Below the pieces are notes generated by a model. It did not search any database and was not told where the DNA came from. It saw only the letters and a program-made list of their open reading frames with translations. Both the position numbers and the translations under genes were made by a program. 64,000 bases of DNA. Source: Ornatilinea apprima. GTDB lineage: Bacteria > Chloroflexota > Anaerolineae > Anaerolineales > Anaerolineaceae. The stretch spans positions 1 to 64,000 of the forward strand of contig NZ_LGCL01000041.1 in NCBI RefSeq assembly GCF_001306115.1, read 5' to 3'. Positions 15,078 through 23,505 of the stretch are shown in pieces. Position 1 is the stretch's first letter, and every line of letters begins with the position of its first letter.

Positions 15078-15638
15078 CTAGAAAACGATGTGCTGGGATT
15101 CGGTCATAAAGCGCACAATCGGCGCGTTATCCCAGATATGCGCTTCAATATAGCGCTCCGGGCCAAATTGCCCGTCCGCGTTCCAGTCTTGGGGCAGGCC
15201 AAACTCTTCAATCAGGGCTGGCAGTTCGTCGAGCATGTAGATTCGCCCGCGGTACGGTTTACCGTCTTTAGTGCGCATGGCCGGGAAGGTGTCTCCATAG
15301 GTGAAGCTGATCACCTCGCGCGGGAAGTAAGACAGCGGAATCTGCAGCTCGCGCCCTTTGGGGTACCAGCTCTTCAGCCACGGGCATTCACCCAGCACCA
15401 TATAATGGGGGTGTGCGCGGCGCGGCTGCCCGCCCTTTTGCATAAACAAATGGCGCAGCAGCGTCTCAATCCCCCAGCGGCTTTCCAGGTACTCTTCCGG
15501 GCGGCGGCTGGCGAACACTTTGGCTTCTTCGCGCAGCATTTCCAATACCTCTTCCGCGTCTTCATCCGACAAATCGGAAAGACTCACGAATGGCCCTATC
15601 GATGCTTCATAATAATGGGTTAAAAATTCCGGTACCAT
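15078..15638 (-). CDS. Uncharacterised conserved-looking protein
   Basis: A 186-residue soluble protein that I do not recognise. It is rich in aromatic residues and has ordered segments such as HPHYMVLGECPWLKSWYPKG (about 92-111), IPLSYFPREVISFTYGDTFP and YIEAHIWDNAPIVRF. There is no signal peptide, membrane segment or familiar catalytic motif. Codon use matches its neighbours. It probably shares a transcript with the downstream acetyltransferase. The open frame and the consistent codon bias are the only support. Confidence 0.65.
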   Translation of the reverse strand: MVPEFLTHYYEASIGPFVSLSDLSDEDAEEVLEMLREEAKVFASRRPEEYLESRWGIETLLRHLFMQKGGQPRRAHPHYMVLGECPWLKSWYPKGRELQIPLSYFPREVISFTYGDTFPAMRTKDGKPYRGRIYMLDELPALIEEFGLPQDWNADGQFGPERYIEAHIWDNAPIVRFMTESQHIVF

Positions 15639-15837
15639 AGCGCATACGTCCGTGTAACAGGAGAGAGAACGGACCGGTAATCATTTTTGCGTCCCGCCCA
15701 AAAACCTTAACTCTTCAATTGCTCTTGTCCAGCGGAGTAAAGAAGGGATTAATTCTCATTAATATACCACTCTTTTTCCAGGAAAACCTTAAAATCAGAC
15801 CGCGTTGAAAGGGTTTTTGGGTAGATTCAAGCTGCAT

Positions 15838-16593
15838 TTAACCACCTTCTGCCAGACGCATCTGCATGGCTTTCACCCAGCCCGCGTCCATTTTTACCAG
15901 GCGGTTCTTGGTCAGATTCTGTTTAAGCACCCAGCGCGCGTCCTGATCCGCGCACGTCAGCCAGCGCTCAAAGGCCGCTTTTCCCACTTCGGGGTAAGCC
16001 GCCACCGCCACGCTCCAGCAGTAGGCCAGCCCCTTGCGCAGCGCGATATACCCCTCCGACTTGCGCTCTGCGCCTGTGGTGATTCCCTCCATCGCCCGCT
16101 CCAGAATGTCAAACACCCGCCCGGCATGCCCGGCCTGCTTCAGCAGGCGCGGCTCGCAGATCGCGGCCGCCGCGGCGCGTTTCTCCAGGCAGGTCCCGGC
16201 TGCCCACAGGCGCATTTCATCCAGCAGCGCGTCCATATTCACATCTCCCCAGCACTGCAGCGCCATACATACCGCCTCGCGCATGCGCCAGCGCGGATCG
16301 TTGGCCAGTTCTCTCAGGCGCGCCGTCTGGCTCAGGTCGCCTTGCGCCAGGCAGCGCCCCAACCCCACCGCCCCGCAGAACGCCAAAAATTCACACGGAT
16401 CATTGACCGGGGCCGTTTGCGCCGGATTCTCATCGAGCAGGCGTTGAAAGTCTACCAGCGTACCCTCCTTACTGAAAGCCATCGCCAATTCAATGTTCCC
16501 GCGCGGCCCGGGCAGCCCGGATTGTTCCAGCAGGTAAGGCTCCCAATCAGTTAGCGCGCTCAAAACTCGCTGGTATTCATCCAATTTCGACAT
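15838..16593 (-). CDS. HEAT-repeat-like helical protein
   Basis: A 251-residue protein made almost entirely of paired helices. Repeated elements such as LRELANDPRWRMREAVCMAL (about 95-114) and CLEKRAAAAAICEPRLL resemble HEAT or AlkD-type repeats. The absence of the WxxxQ/KKAVNWAL-type hallmark argues against a glycosylase. There is no signal peptide. It is probably a protein- or nucleic-acid-binding scaffold. It stands alone and diverges from the isochorismatase gene. The function is unknown. Confidence 0.65.
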   Translation of the reverse strand: MSKLDEYQRVLSALTDWEPYLLEQSGLPGPRGNIELAMAFSKEGTLVDFQRLLDENPAQTAPVNDPCEFLAFCGAVGLGRCLAQGDLSQTARLRELANDPRWRMREAVCMALQCWGDVNMDALLDEMRLWAAGTCLEKRAAAAAICEPRLLKQAGHAGRVFDILERAMEGITTGAERKSEGYIALRKGLAYCWSVAVAAYPEVGKAAFERWLTCADQDARWVLKQNLTKNRLVKMDAGWVKAMQMRLAEGG

Positions 16594-16672
16594 GTCATCC
16601 TTCTTTCATCAACGTATTAAGCAACCCCGCAAATCGTGGAACGATGAAAACGATTCTACTCCCAAACCAAAC

Positions 16673-16700
16673 TTGACAAAGCGCGATTTTGCGGTAAAAT
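16673..16700 (+). promoter_or_regulatory. Promoter of the isochorismatase-family gene
   Basis: TTGACA (16673-16678) and TAAAAT (16695-16700) are separated by 16 bases. The ATG at 16761 follows after a leader of about 55 bases containing AAGGAA. Confidence 0.6.
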
Positions 16701-16760
16701 TCATTAAGTGTATTTAATACACTATTTATCGGATACTATTGAAATTAAGGAACATAAAAA

Positions 16761-17471
16761 ATGAAAACCTCGCACCTCATTGATGACTCCCGCGAGTACC
16801 TGGAATTTGTGCAGAACTGGGTAGAGGCGCTGCCGGCGGCGCGCATGCAAGACGCCAAAATTCACCCCGCTTCAAGCGCCTTGATTTCCGTGGATGTGAT
16901 CAAGGGCTTTTGCAGCATCGGCCCGCTGGCCAGCCCGCGCGTCAACACCATCGTCGAGCCGATCGCCCGACTGATGCGCCGCCTTTGGGATCTGGGACTG
17001 CGCCACATCCTTCTTTCGCAAGACACGCACGAACCCGATGCGGTTGAGTTTGGTGCGTTTCCGCCGCATTGCGTCCGGGGAACCGAAGAAGCCGAAACAG
17101 TGGACGCGATTCAATCCCTGCCATTTTTTGACCAAATGCTCCTGCTGGAAAAAAACTCCATCCAATCCGGCCTGAACACCGGACTGGAGCAGTGGATCAG
17201 CCAGCACCCCGAAGTGGACACCTTTATCGTCGTCGGTGACTGCACCGATCTGTGCACCTATCAGCTGGCCATGCACCTGCGCCTTTCCGCCAACGCCAGC
17301 CAGCTCCAACGCCGCGTGATCGTGCCCGCCGACTGCGTGCAAACTTACGACATGGGCGTGGCCGCGGCTGCCGCGCTGGGCGGCGTGCCTCACCCCGGCG
17401 AGCTGCTTCACCATGTTTTTTTGCATCACATGCACCTGAACGGCATCGAGGTTGTGGGCAGCCTGGAATAA
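16761..17471 (+). CDS. Isochorismatase-family cysteine hydrolase
   Basis: A 236-residue cytoplasmic hydrolase of the isochorismatase/nicotinamidase superfamily. The triad can be placed: D45 in LISVDVIKGF, K131 in LLLEKNSI, and C165 in GDCTDLCTYQLA. QDTHEPD (87-93) and PPHCVRGTEE (101-110) match the metal- and substrate-binding segments seen in nicotinamidases. Nicotinamidase activity is the best guess because of these two segments, but the pair C161/C165 and the wide substrate range of the family leave it open. It is a single gene followed by repeat-rich DNA. Confidence 0.82.
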   Translation: MKTSHLIDDSREYLEFVQNWVEALPAARMQDAKIHPASSALISVDVIKGFCSIGPLASPRVNTIVEPIARLMRRLWDLGLRHILLSQDTHEPDAVEFGAFPPHCVRGTEEAETVDAIQSLPFFDQMLLLEKNSIQSGLNTGLEQWISQHPEVDTFIVVGDCTDLCTYQLAMHLRLSANASQLQRRVIVPADCVQTYDMGVAAAAALGGVPHPGELLHHVFLHHMHLNGIEVVGSLE

Positions 17472-17544
17472 GGCATCAGTTCCAAAGAAGTTGCAGAGCC
17501 ATAATGCCATTCTTCGGTAGGGGCGAATGGCCATCCGCCCAATG

Positions 17545-17598
17545 AACCCCATCCCCGCGGCTTCGCCGCTGCCCCTTCCCCGCGGTGCAGGGACGGGG
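17545..17598 (-). repeat. Diverged copy of the palindromic repeat family, inverted
   Basis: Read on the minus strand, this stretch resembles R1-R4. CCCCATCCCC, then a GC hairpin, then CCCCTTCCCCGC match the reverse complement of the R core with several substitutions. It belongs to a family of short GC-rich hairpins that are common between genes in many bacteria. Confidence 0.6.
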
Positions 17599-17644
17599 CA
17601 AAGACCCACCACAGGAAATCTGCGCGTTGAACAGATCTTTGTAG

Positions 17645-17663
17645 GGTGCGGCGGCGCCGCACC
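17645..17663. repeat. GC-rich palindrome
   Basis: GGTGCGGC (17645-17652) and GCCGCACC (17656-17663) form a perfect 8-bp stem. Together with GGGGCGAATGGCCATCCGCC near 17520 it shows that the 17472-17808 gap is made of small dispersed palindromes. I see no gene in that gap. Confidence 0.65.
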
Positions 17664-17808
17664 GGCTTTGTGAAGGCGGTTAACCAACCCGCCCAATGAA
17701 TTCTGAATCGATTCCAGCCATCAAACCAGCCAGAAGACTGGCGCGATTAGCTGGTCTCGTTTATAGTTAAACGCAGATTTACGCCAAAGAAAGTAGACCG
17801 CGCCAAAA

Positions 17809-19050
17809 ATGGAGCCTTTACCATTTTTCAAAACCCCGCTCACCCTGACGGTGGAAGAAATTACCCGCTACATCCGCCAGATGATGGAAAGCGATGAAGT
17901 GCTGCGGGACGTGCGCGTTCTCGGTGAAGTCTCCAACCTCTCCATGCCCAAATCGGGCCACATTTACTTTACCCTTAAAGACCATGCCGCCCAATTGCGC
18001 TGCGTCATCTGGCGCAGCCAGGCGGTGCGCATCCGCTTCGCCCTGCAAGACGGCATGGCCGTCGAAGCCCACGGCGCCATCAGCGTGTACGAGCGCGACG
18101 GCCAGTACCAGTTGTACGTTTTCACCCTGCAGCCGGTGGGCGAAGGGCTGCTTTACCAGGAATTTTTGCGCCTGAAAGCCATGCTGGAAGCCGAAGGGCT
18201 GTTCGATGAAGCGCGCAAGCGCCCCCTGCCGGCTTTCCCCCAGAAAATTGGCATCATCAGTTCGCCCACCGGGGCCGCCCTGCAAGACATGCTCAACACC
18301 CTGCGCACGCGCTACCCCATCGCCGAAGTCATCCTCGCCCCCTCCGCAGTGCAGGGCGCAGAAGCCCCTGCCGAACTGGTGCGCGCCTTGCGCTGCTTGA
18401 ACGGCCTGCCCGACCTGGATGTGATTCTTCTGGCGCGCGGTGGCGGTTCGCTGGAAGACCTGTGGGCTTTCAATGATGAGCTTGTGGTGCGCGCGGTGGC
18501 AAGTTCGCGCGTGCCCGTGATCAGCGGGGTGGGCCACGAAACCGACTTCACCCTGGTCGACTTTGCCGCCGATTTTCGCGCCCCCACACCCACCGGCGCG
18601 GCGGTGGCCGCCACTCCCGACCGCAAAGACCTGCTGCTCAACCTGCTCGACGCGCGCATGGACCTTCTTGGCGCGTACACAACCCGAGTGAGCACCGCCC
18701 GTGAGCGCCTGTCCAATTTGCAGCAGCGCCTTTTGCGTGCCTCGCCCGTGCGCCGCATTCAGGACAGCCACCAGGCACTGGACCAGCTTTCCGCCCGCGC
18801 TTTGCGCGCGGCGGGCCAGCGCATCAAGTGGGAACATTCCCGGTTGACCGCCACCAGCGAGCGGTTAAGCGCGCTCAACCCGGCCAATGTGCTCCAGCGC
18901 GGATACGCCATTCTCAACCTGCCCGATGGCTCGTTGCTAAAAAGCGTTGCCCAGGCGCCTGCCGGCCAGGATTTTCAGGTACAGCTCAGCGACGGGCGTT
19001 TTTCCGCCCGCGCTGTGGAATCCCCCCTCTCCACCCCACAGAAGGATTAA
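17809..19050 (+). CDS. xseA: Exodeoxyribonuclease VII large subunit
   Basis: A 413-residue catalytic subunit of exonuclease VII, which degrades single-stranded DNA from both ends into oligonucleotides in repair and recombination. The N-terminal OB-fold (about 8-105) contains VLGEVSNLSMPKSGHIYFTL. The catalytic domain has GIISSPTGAALQDML, ARGGGSLEDLWAFNDE (about 207-222) and SGVGHETDFTLVDFAADFRA (about 240-259). The helical region after 290 binds XseB. Length is slightly short for the family (about 400-460). xseB begins one base after its stop. Confidence 0.95.
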   Translation: MEPLPFFKTPLTLTVEEITRYIRQMMESDEVLRDVRVLGEVSNLSMPKSGHIYFTLKDHAAQLRCVIWRSQAVRIRFALQDGMAVEAHGAISVYERDGQYQLYVFTLQPVGEGLLYQEFLRLKAMLEAEGLFDEARKRPLPAFPQKIGIISSPTGAALQDMLNTLRTRYPIAEVILAPSAVQGAEAPAELVRALRCLNGLPDLDVILLARGGGSLEDLWAFNDELVVRAVASSRVPVISGVGHETDFTLVDFAADFRAPTPTGAAVAATPDRKDLLLNLLDARMDLLGAYTTRVSTARERLSNLQQRLLRASPVRRIQDSHQALDQLSARALRAAGQRIKWEHSRLTATSERLSALNPANVLQRGYAILNLPDGSLLKSVAQAPAGQDFQVQLSDGRFSARAVESPLSTPQKD

Positions 19051-19051
19051 G

Positions 19052-19273
19052 ATGGCCAAGAAAACCAGTGATGTTGAAAAATTGAGTTATGAACAGGCTT
19101 TCGCGGAGCTTGAGCAGATCATCGCCACCCTGGAAAACGAACAGCCCACCCTCGATGAGGCCACAGCCTTGTTTGAGCGCGGCCAGGCGCTGATGCAGCA
19201 CTGTGCCAGCCTGCTGGACCAGGCTGAGTTAAAAATTCGCAAGCTGTCCAACGCTGAGTTGGACCAGGAATAA
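19052..19273 (+). CDS. xseB: Exodeoxyribonuclease VII small subunit
   Basis: A 73-residue helical-hairpin subunit, several copies of which wrap the XseA helical domain. LSYEQAFAELEQIIATLE (9-26) and the LDEATALFERGQAL segment are diagnostic. The ATG at 19052 is chosen over in-frame upstream codons because it gives the family length and sits just after the xseA stop with AAGGA before it. The pair forms an operon, with the PAP2-like gene 15 bases further. Confidence 0.93.
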   Translation: MAKKTSDVEKLSYEQAFAELEQIIATLENEQPTLDEATALFERGQALMQHCASLLDQAELKIRKLSNAELDQE

Positions 19274-19288
19274 AGGCAGGGGGCGCGG

Positions 19289-19750
19289 ATGATTTTGCAA
19301 CAGCTCGCCAACAATCACATGCTGCACGCGGTGCTGATCGCCTGGTTTCTGGCGCAGTTTCTTAAGGTGCCGATGGAATATCTGCTCAATCACAACCTGA
19401 ACTGGGGTTTGTGGTTCAGCAGCGGCGGCATGCCCAGCTCGCATTCCGCCCTGGTAACCGCCGCGGTCGCTTCCACCGGTTTATACAGCGGATTTGACAC
19501 CCCCGCCTTTGCTGTGGCAGTTGCCCTGGCGATGGTGGTGATCTACGACGCCACCGGCGTGCGCCGTCAGGCGGGCATTCAAGCCCAGCGCATCAACACC
19601 ATGATCAGCGAATTGTTCATGGGACACCCCATCTCTGAAGAACGCTTGAAAGAAGTGCTCGGCCATACCCCCCGCCAGGTAATCGCCGGGGTGCTGCTGG
19701 GAATCGCCATTTCGGTTTCCGTGTGGCTCATCTGGCCGCCAGTGAATTAA
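19289..19750 (+). CDS. Divergent PAP2-family membrane protein (DUF212)
   Basis: A 153-residue membrane protein with four hydrophobic segments, of the divergent PAP2 (DUF212, YuiD-like) family. The conserved SSGGMPSSHSALVTA (about 45-59) and YDATGVRRQAGIQAQ (about 86-100) are intact. They correspond to phosphatase-like motifs. The biochemical function of this group is not established; acid phosphatase activity is only inferred. It follows xseB closely and probably shares its transcript. A strong hairpin follows. Confidence 0.88.
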   Translation: MILQQLANNHMLHAVLIAWFLAQFLKVPMEYLLNHNLNWGLWFSSGGMPSSHSALVTAAVASTGLYSGFDTPAFAVAVALAMVVIYDATGVRRQAGIQAQRINTMISELFMGHPISEERLKEVLGHTPRQVIAGVLLGIAISVSVWLIWPPVN

Positions 19751-19757
19751 AGCAAAA

Positions 19758-19785
19758 GCGGGGCGCGCGCCCCGCCTTCTTTCAT
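19758..19785. terminator. Terminator between convergent units
   Basis: GCGGGGCGC|GCGCCCCGC (19758-19775) is a perfect palindrome. An A-run precedes it and CTTCTTTC follows, so it can serve both the xseA operon and the herA operon on the opposite strand. Confidence 0.75.
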
Positions 19786-19801
19786 TTCAAACCCCGTTAA
19801 C

Positions 19802-21517
19802 TTATCCAAATCCCAGATCGCGCATTGCATCTTCTTCGGTGCGCTGGCCGCCCAGAACACCCGCTTTTTCTCCCAGCAAATCCTTCCAGAACTGCTCGTC
19901 ATAGCGCCGCGTGCGCACCGGTATCGGCATGGGAACGCCCCACCCCAGCAGCAGCACCTCTTCCGCCGGCTGAAGGTGTGCCAGCATCCCGCGCAGCTGG
20001 TCTTTGGCGGCCAGCCCCGAAAGCACCGCGCTAATATCCGCATCGTCACCCAGCCAGCCCGAAATGCGCGTGCCAAGCTGCGAAAGCACCTCATCGTAAA
20101 TCTGCGAAGGCCGCTGATCAATGATCAGCAACGTTACATAGTATTTGCGCATCTCGCGCGCGATGGTGCTGAAGGTCGTTTGGGCGGCCATCTCACGGTT
20201 GAGCAGCTTGTGCGCCTCTTCCACCGCCACCACCAGCGGGCGCGGTTCTTCCTTCTTCCCGCTGCGAAAATCATTCACCATCGTTTCCCACGCCGCGCGA
20301 ATGCGCCGTGTGAGCAGGTTGGTCACCAGCAGGTAAGCCAGGTCGTGATCGTGCTCACCAAACGACATCACAATGTGCTTGCCGTCTTTCAGGGATTGAA
20401 TCACATCGTTCAGCGCGTTGCCGGGCGGCTCTTCCACAATGTAAGGCAGGTTGAAGACCCGCCGCAGTTTATTGTGCAGCCCTTCGGCAGCCATCACATT
20501 CACGCCTTCCTGATTGGCCCACGCCGCCACACTATCTGGCGCGGGGATTTTCTTGCCCGTCTCTTCATCCACAATCACTGCGCCGGCGCGCATCTGCTTA
20601 AACTCGTGGAACCAGTCTGCACCAAAGGACTTATGCAGCGCGTCCAGCGTGGTGGAGGTGGTTTCCTTCAGGTTTAATTCGCGCGTCAGCAGCTCAATAT
20701 CCTCCGGCTGAATGTCGCGCTCAGCGATTTGCAGGGTAAAGTCCGGGCGGCGCCCGCGGATCGAAGCCGTGCTGCCCAGCCCCACCACCCGCACGCGCGA
20801 CGGGAATTTGCTCTGCAAGCCCGGAACGCGCAAATTGGTATCCGAAGCGGTGTCGTCGTAAGCGTACTCGTTGTGCATATCAAACATCAGCACCGAGGCC
20901 TTACTGTAATTAATCAACCCCGAGAGAATGATGCGCGTCAAAAACGACTTGCCCGTGCCGGTCGCGCCAAAGATGCCCGAAGAGCGCTGCACCAGCTTCT
21001 CCAGGTTAATGCACACCGGGTGCTGCTGCTCGCGGGTGTAACCCACCACAAAGTTGCGCTTCTCTTCCGGCTTGCCAAACACCGAGGCCACGTCCTCGGC
21101 GCGCGCCAGGCGCAGCGGCGCGTGGTGCGCCGGGATGGTTTTGACCGGCAGAATTTTGGGATCAGCGCCGTCAAGCTGCTTCACCCACTCTTCATACCCC
21201 GGCGAACCGGGCGCCGGTGATTCAATCATCAGCGCGGGCATCACCTGCAAATTGGTATACAGCGTCTGCCCGTGCAGCAGCTGCGCCAGCCCGCCCGGCA
21301 GGCGCGCCTCGCTCTGCTCATCGGCAAAGCGCGGGTCGGTGGCCCCCAGTTGAATATCGGTAACCAAGCCATAAAACTGGTGATCGCCGCTCTCGGCCAC
21401 CACAAAGCCGCCTTCCTGCACGCTTTCGGCTGGCACCGTCAGGCGCACGCGCAGGCCTTCTTTTAATCCGCCCCCCACCACATAGCCAATCCAGCCGTAC
21501 ATGGCCTCATTTTGCAT
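19802..21517 (-). CDS. herA: HerA-like DNA translocase/helicase
   Basis: A 571-residue hexameric ATPase of the HerA (DUF87) family, which works with NurA to resect DNA ends. A HAS-barrel-like domain fills about residues 1-150 (FYGLVTDIQLGATDPRF). Walker A is IFGATGTGKSFLTR near 190 and Walker B is LVVAVEEAHKLLNREM near 430. The C-terminal LGWGVPMPIPVRTRR segment resembles the arginine-rich end of the family. GGGGAGGT lies seven bases before the ATG. It is the last of three genes. Its start lies three bases past the end of the barrel protein gene. Confidence 0.87.
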   Translation of the reverse strand: MQNEAMYGWIGYVVGGGLKEGLRVRLTVPAESVQEGGFVVAESGDHQFYGLVTDIQLGATDPRFADEQSEARLPGGLAQLLHGQTLYTNLQVMPALMIESPAPGSPGYEEWVKQLDGADPKILPVKTIPAHHAPLRLARAEDVASVFGKPEEKRNFVVGYTREQQHPVCINLEKLVQRSSGIFGATGTGKSFLTRIILSGLINYSKASVLMFDMHNEYAYDDTASDTNLRVPGLQSKFPSRVRVVGLGSTASIRGRRPDFTLQIAERDIQPEDIELLTRELNLKETTSTTLDALHKSFGADWFHEFKQMRAGAVIVDEETGKKIPAPDSVAAWANQEGVNVMAAEGLHNKLRRVFNLPYIVEEPPGNALNDVIQSLKDGKHIVMSFGEHDHDLAYLLVTNLLTRRIRAAWETMVNDFRSGKKEEPRPLVVAVEEAHKLLNREMAAQTTFSTIAREMRKYYVTLLIIDQRPSQIYDEVLSQLGTRISGWLGDDADISAVLSGLAAKDQLRGMLAHLQPAEEVLLLGWGVPMPIPVRTRRYDEQFWKDLLGEKAGVLGGQRTEEDAMRDLGFG

Positions 21518-21520
21518 GGT

Positions 21521-22165
21521 TTACCTCCCCTGCTCTTGCGGCTGAGAAAAATCTAAACGCGCGTCAGAAACCGCCCCCAGCACGGCCATCAGCGCCGGGT
21601 AATCATCGCGCAGCAACGTAATCAATTCCCGCGCGGCTGCGCCCGCCCAGGCAGGGTCTCCACAGGCCGCGTGCGCCGCCGAGACCTGGCGCAGGTGCGC
21701 CGCCAGCAGCTCACCGGTGGGCAGGTCGGCAGCCCGCAGCACATGGCGAAAATAGCCAAAGCGGCCGGCGCGGGTAAAAGCGCACATCTCAGCCGGCTGG
21801 CACAGGTAGATGCTGTCCAGGCTGAGCGGCGGGCGCGGCGGCAGCAGATGAAAAATCTCCCCTCCCTGCACATACCCAATGAACAGCACGCTCATCTCCA
21901 CCGGCATATTGCGGTTTTCGCGGTTGTCCTTGCGCACCTCTTCCGAGATCTCGCGCGCGGTTACCAGCTGCCGCACCAGGCCGTCATCATCAATATGAAT
22001 GTCATAAATCAGTCCATAGACGGCATCCCCCTCCGCACCCGGCAGGGGAACGCGCACCATGCCGCCGAAGACCGGCGCTTCCAGCTGGTTCACCCGGCAG
22101 CCCACCACGCAGCCCGTGGTGCCGGAGCGCAGCAGCAAACCGATTTGAATTTTTTCGTTCATCAT
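21521..22165 (-). CDS. Barrel-domain protein between nurA and herA
   Basis: A 214-residue protein of unassigned family. Its first 120 residues look like a second HAS-type beta-barrel: GCVVGCRVNQLEAPVFGG and AVYGLIYDIHIDDDGLVRQL parallel the HerA N-terminus (FYGLVTDIQ). The remainder is helical, with ELLAAHLRQVSAAHAACG. The start overlaps the nurA stop by four bases (ATGA), and herA follows three bases after its stop. Its job is most likely to help assemble or regulate the HerA-NurA complex. That is inferred from position and fold resemblance only. Confidence 0.72.
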   Translation of the reverse strand: MMNEKIQIGLLLRSGTTGCVVGCRVNQLEAPVFGGMVRVPLPGAEGDAVYGLIYDIHIDDDGLVRQLVTAREISEEVRKDNRENRNMPVEMSVLFIGYVQGGEIFHLLPPRPPLSLDSIYLCQPAEMCAFTRAGRFGYFRHVLRAADLPTGELLAAHLRQVSAAHAACGDPAWAGAAARELITLLRDDYPALMAVLGAVSDARLDFSQPQEQGR

Positions 22166-23340
22166 GAGTACCTCGTCCGCTTTCCTGTGATATCTTTGGC
22201 AAACTGCTTGCGCGACACTTCACCAGCCGGCAGGCCGCGGCGGATCAACTCTCCAGCCAGCAGCTCTTCCACCTGGCGGCGCTCTTCGTAGGTGACCACC
22301 GCGATCTCATGCGCGCGGTGCAGAATATAGGGATAAGGCTGGCTGCCCATGATCTGCGCCTGCTCCACCAGCACCGCCTGCAGCTGGTCAATCATCTCTG
22401 CGTTCTCTTCCACCCACGCCGGAATTTCCACCCGCGCCAGCCAGGGGCGGCCGGTCTGCCCGACATTCAGGTAGAAAAAGCGCAGCCCCAGCCTGCCGGG
22501 GAACAAACCTGCCGAAGGGGATTGAATGCCAAAAATGGCCGAGCGCTCTCCCGGCTGCAGCAGATCGCGCAGCAGGGCCGCGTCGCTCACCCCCTGCAGC
22601 GGCCGCAGTTTTCCCGCCTCTTTCAGTTCGCCCGCGCCGAGCAGGCTCAATTCCAGCAGGCGCACCAGCAAATCGCTGCCCGGTTTGTCTACATACCCGG
22701 CCGCGCAGATGCCGCTCGCGCACATACGCCGCAAAGCCTGCAAGTAATCATTAAACAAGCGCTTCAGGTCAGGCCGCGAGTTGATATCCCGCACAAACGG
22801 CTCCAGCGGCCCATCGGTCAGGGTAAACACCGGCGCGGGCTCGCGTTCCGCCAGGTCGGCCAGGTAGGTTCGCTCGCGTGAGTCGCGCATCAACTGCACC
22901 ACATCCTCGCCAATCACCCCCTCCGGGGTGTAGACCACATCGTAGCCCAGCAGGCGCGTCTCCACCGCCTGTTGAGGTGTCTCACCGCTGCCCACATGCA
23001 TCACTAGCGAGCCGATATTCACCACCCCGAACAGAACCGGCGCGTGCCGATCGGGAATAATTTGCGATCCGTCCGCCGCCAAAACGGTGGCCGGGGCAGA
23101 GCGCGGCGCTACAGTGTGTCGCATGAGCAGGTTTTCATCCCCTGGGATCGCGCAGCGCAAAAAGGGATTCATTGCCGCCGCCTGGCGCACCTGCTCGCGC
23201 AGCTGTTCGGCCTGGTGTTGGACTTCTTGCAGGATATGCAAGGCCTGTTCGCGGTGCTGGCGAATACGCTCTTCACGCTCCACGGCCTGTTCGCCCATCT
23301 GGTGAATTTGCTGGCTTAATTGTTGAAAGTCAAGCGGCAT
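22162..23340 (-). CDS. nurA: NurA-domain nuclease
   Basis: A 392-residue nuclease of the NurA family, a 5'-3' exonuclease and single-strand endonuclease that forms a dimer stacked on HerA. An N-terminal coiled coil (about 8-60) is rich in Gln and Glu. The metal-binding VLAADGSQIIPDRHAP (about 85-100) carries the first catalytic Asp. LTDGPLEPF near 172 carries the second. GYVDKPGSDLLVRLLEL follows near 218. GGAAGGGG precedes the ATG. It leads the nurA - barrel - herA operon. Confidence 0.85.
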   Translation of the reverse strand: MPLDFQQLSQQIHQMGEQAVEREERIRQHREQALHILQEVQHQAEQLREQVRQAAAMNPFLRCAIPGDENLLMRHTVAPRSAPATVLAADGSQIIPDRHAPVLFGVVNIGSLVMHVGSGETPQQAVETRLLGYDVVYTPEGVIGEDVVQLMRDSRERTYLADLAEREPAPVFTLTDGPLEPFVRDINSRPDLKRLFNDYLQALRRMCASGICAAGYVDKPGSDLLVRLLELSLLGAGELKEAGKLRPLQGVSDAALLRDLLQPGERSAIFGIQSPSAGLFPGRLGLRFFYLNVGQTGRPWLARVEIPAWVEENAEMIDQLQAVLVEQAQIMGSQPYPYILHRAHEIAVVTYEERRQVEELLAGELIRRGLPAGEVSRKQFAKDITGKRTRYS

Positions 23341-23450
23341 AGCCCCTTCCTTCCACCCTCTTGATCCTGGTATTGGTTTTCAATCCTCCCCCTTTCTCTG
23401 CTTTATTATAGAACATTTGTTTATTAAAGTATACCATAAACGCAGAAAAC

Positions 23451-23483
23451 AAAAATCTGGCGAAGGGATTGGCTTCGCCAGAT
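23451..23483 (-). terminator. Terminator of lipoprotein gene 1
   Basis: Arms ATCTGGCGAAG and CTTCGCCAGAT (23455-23483) pair perfectly. On the minus strand the hairpin is followed by TTTTTGTTTT. Confidence 0.85.
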
Positions 23484-23505
23484 CACTTGTCAGCTTCGCA
23501 CAGGC

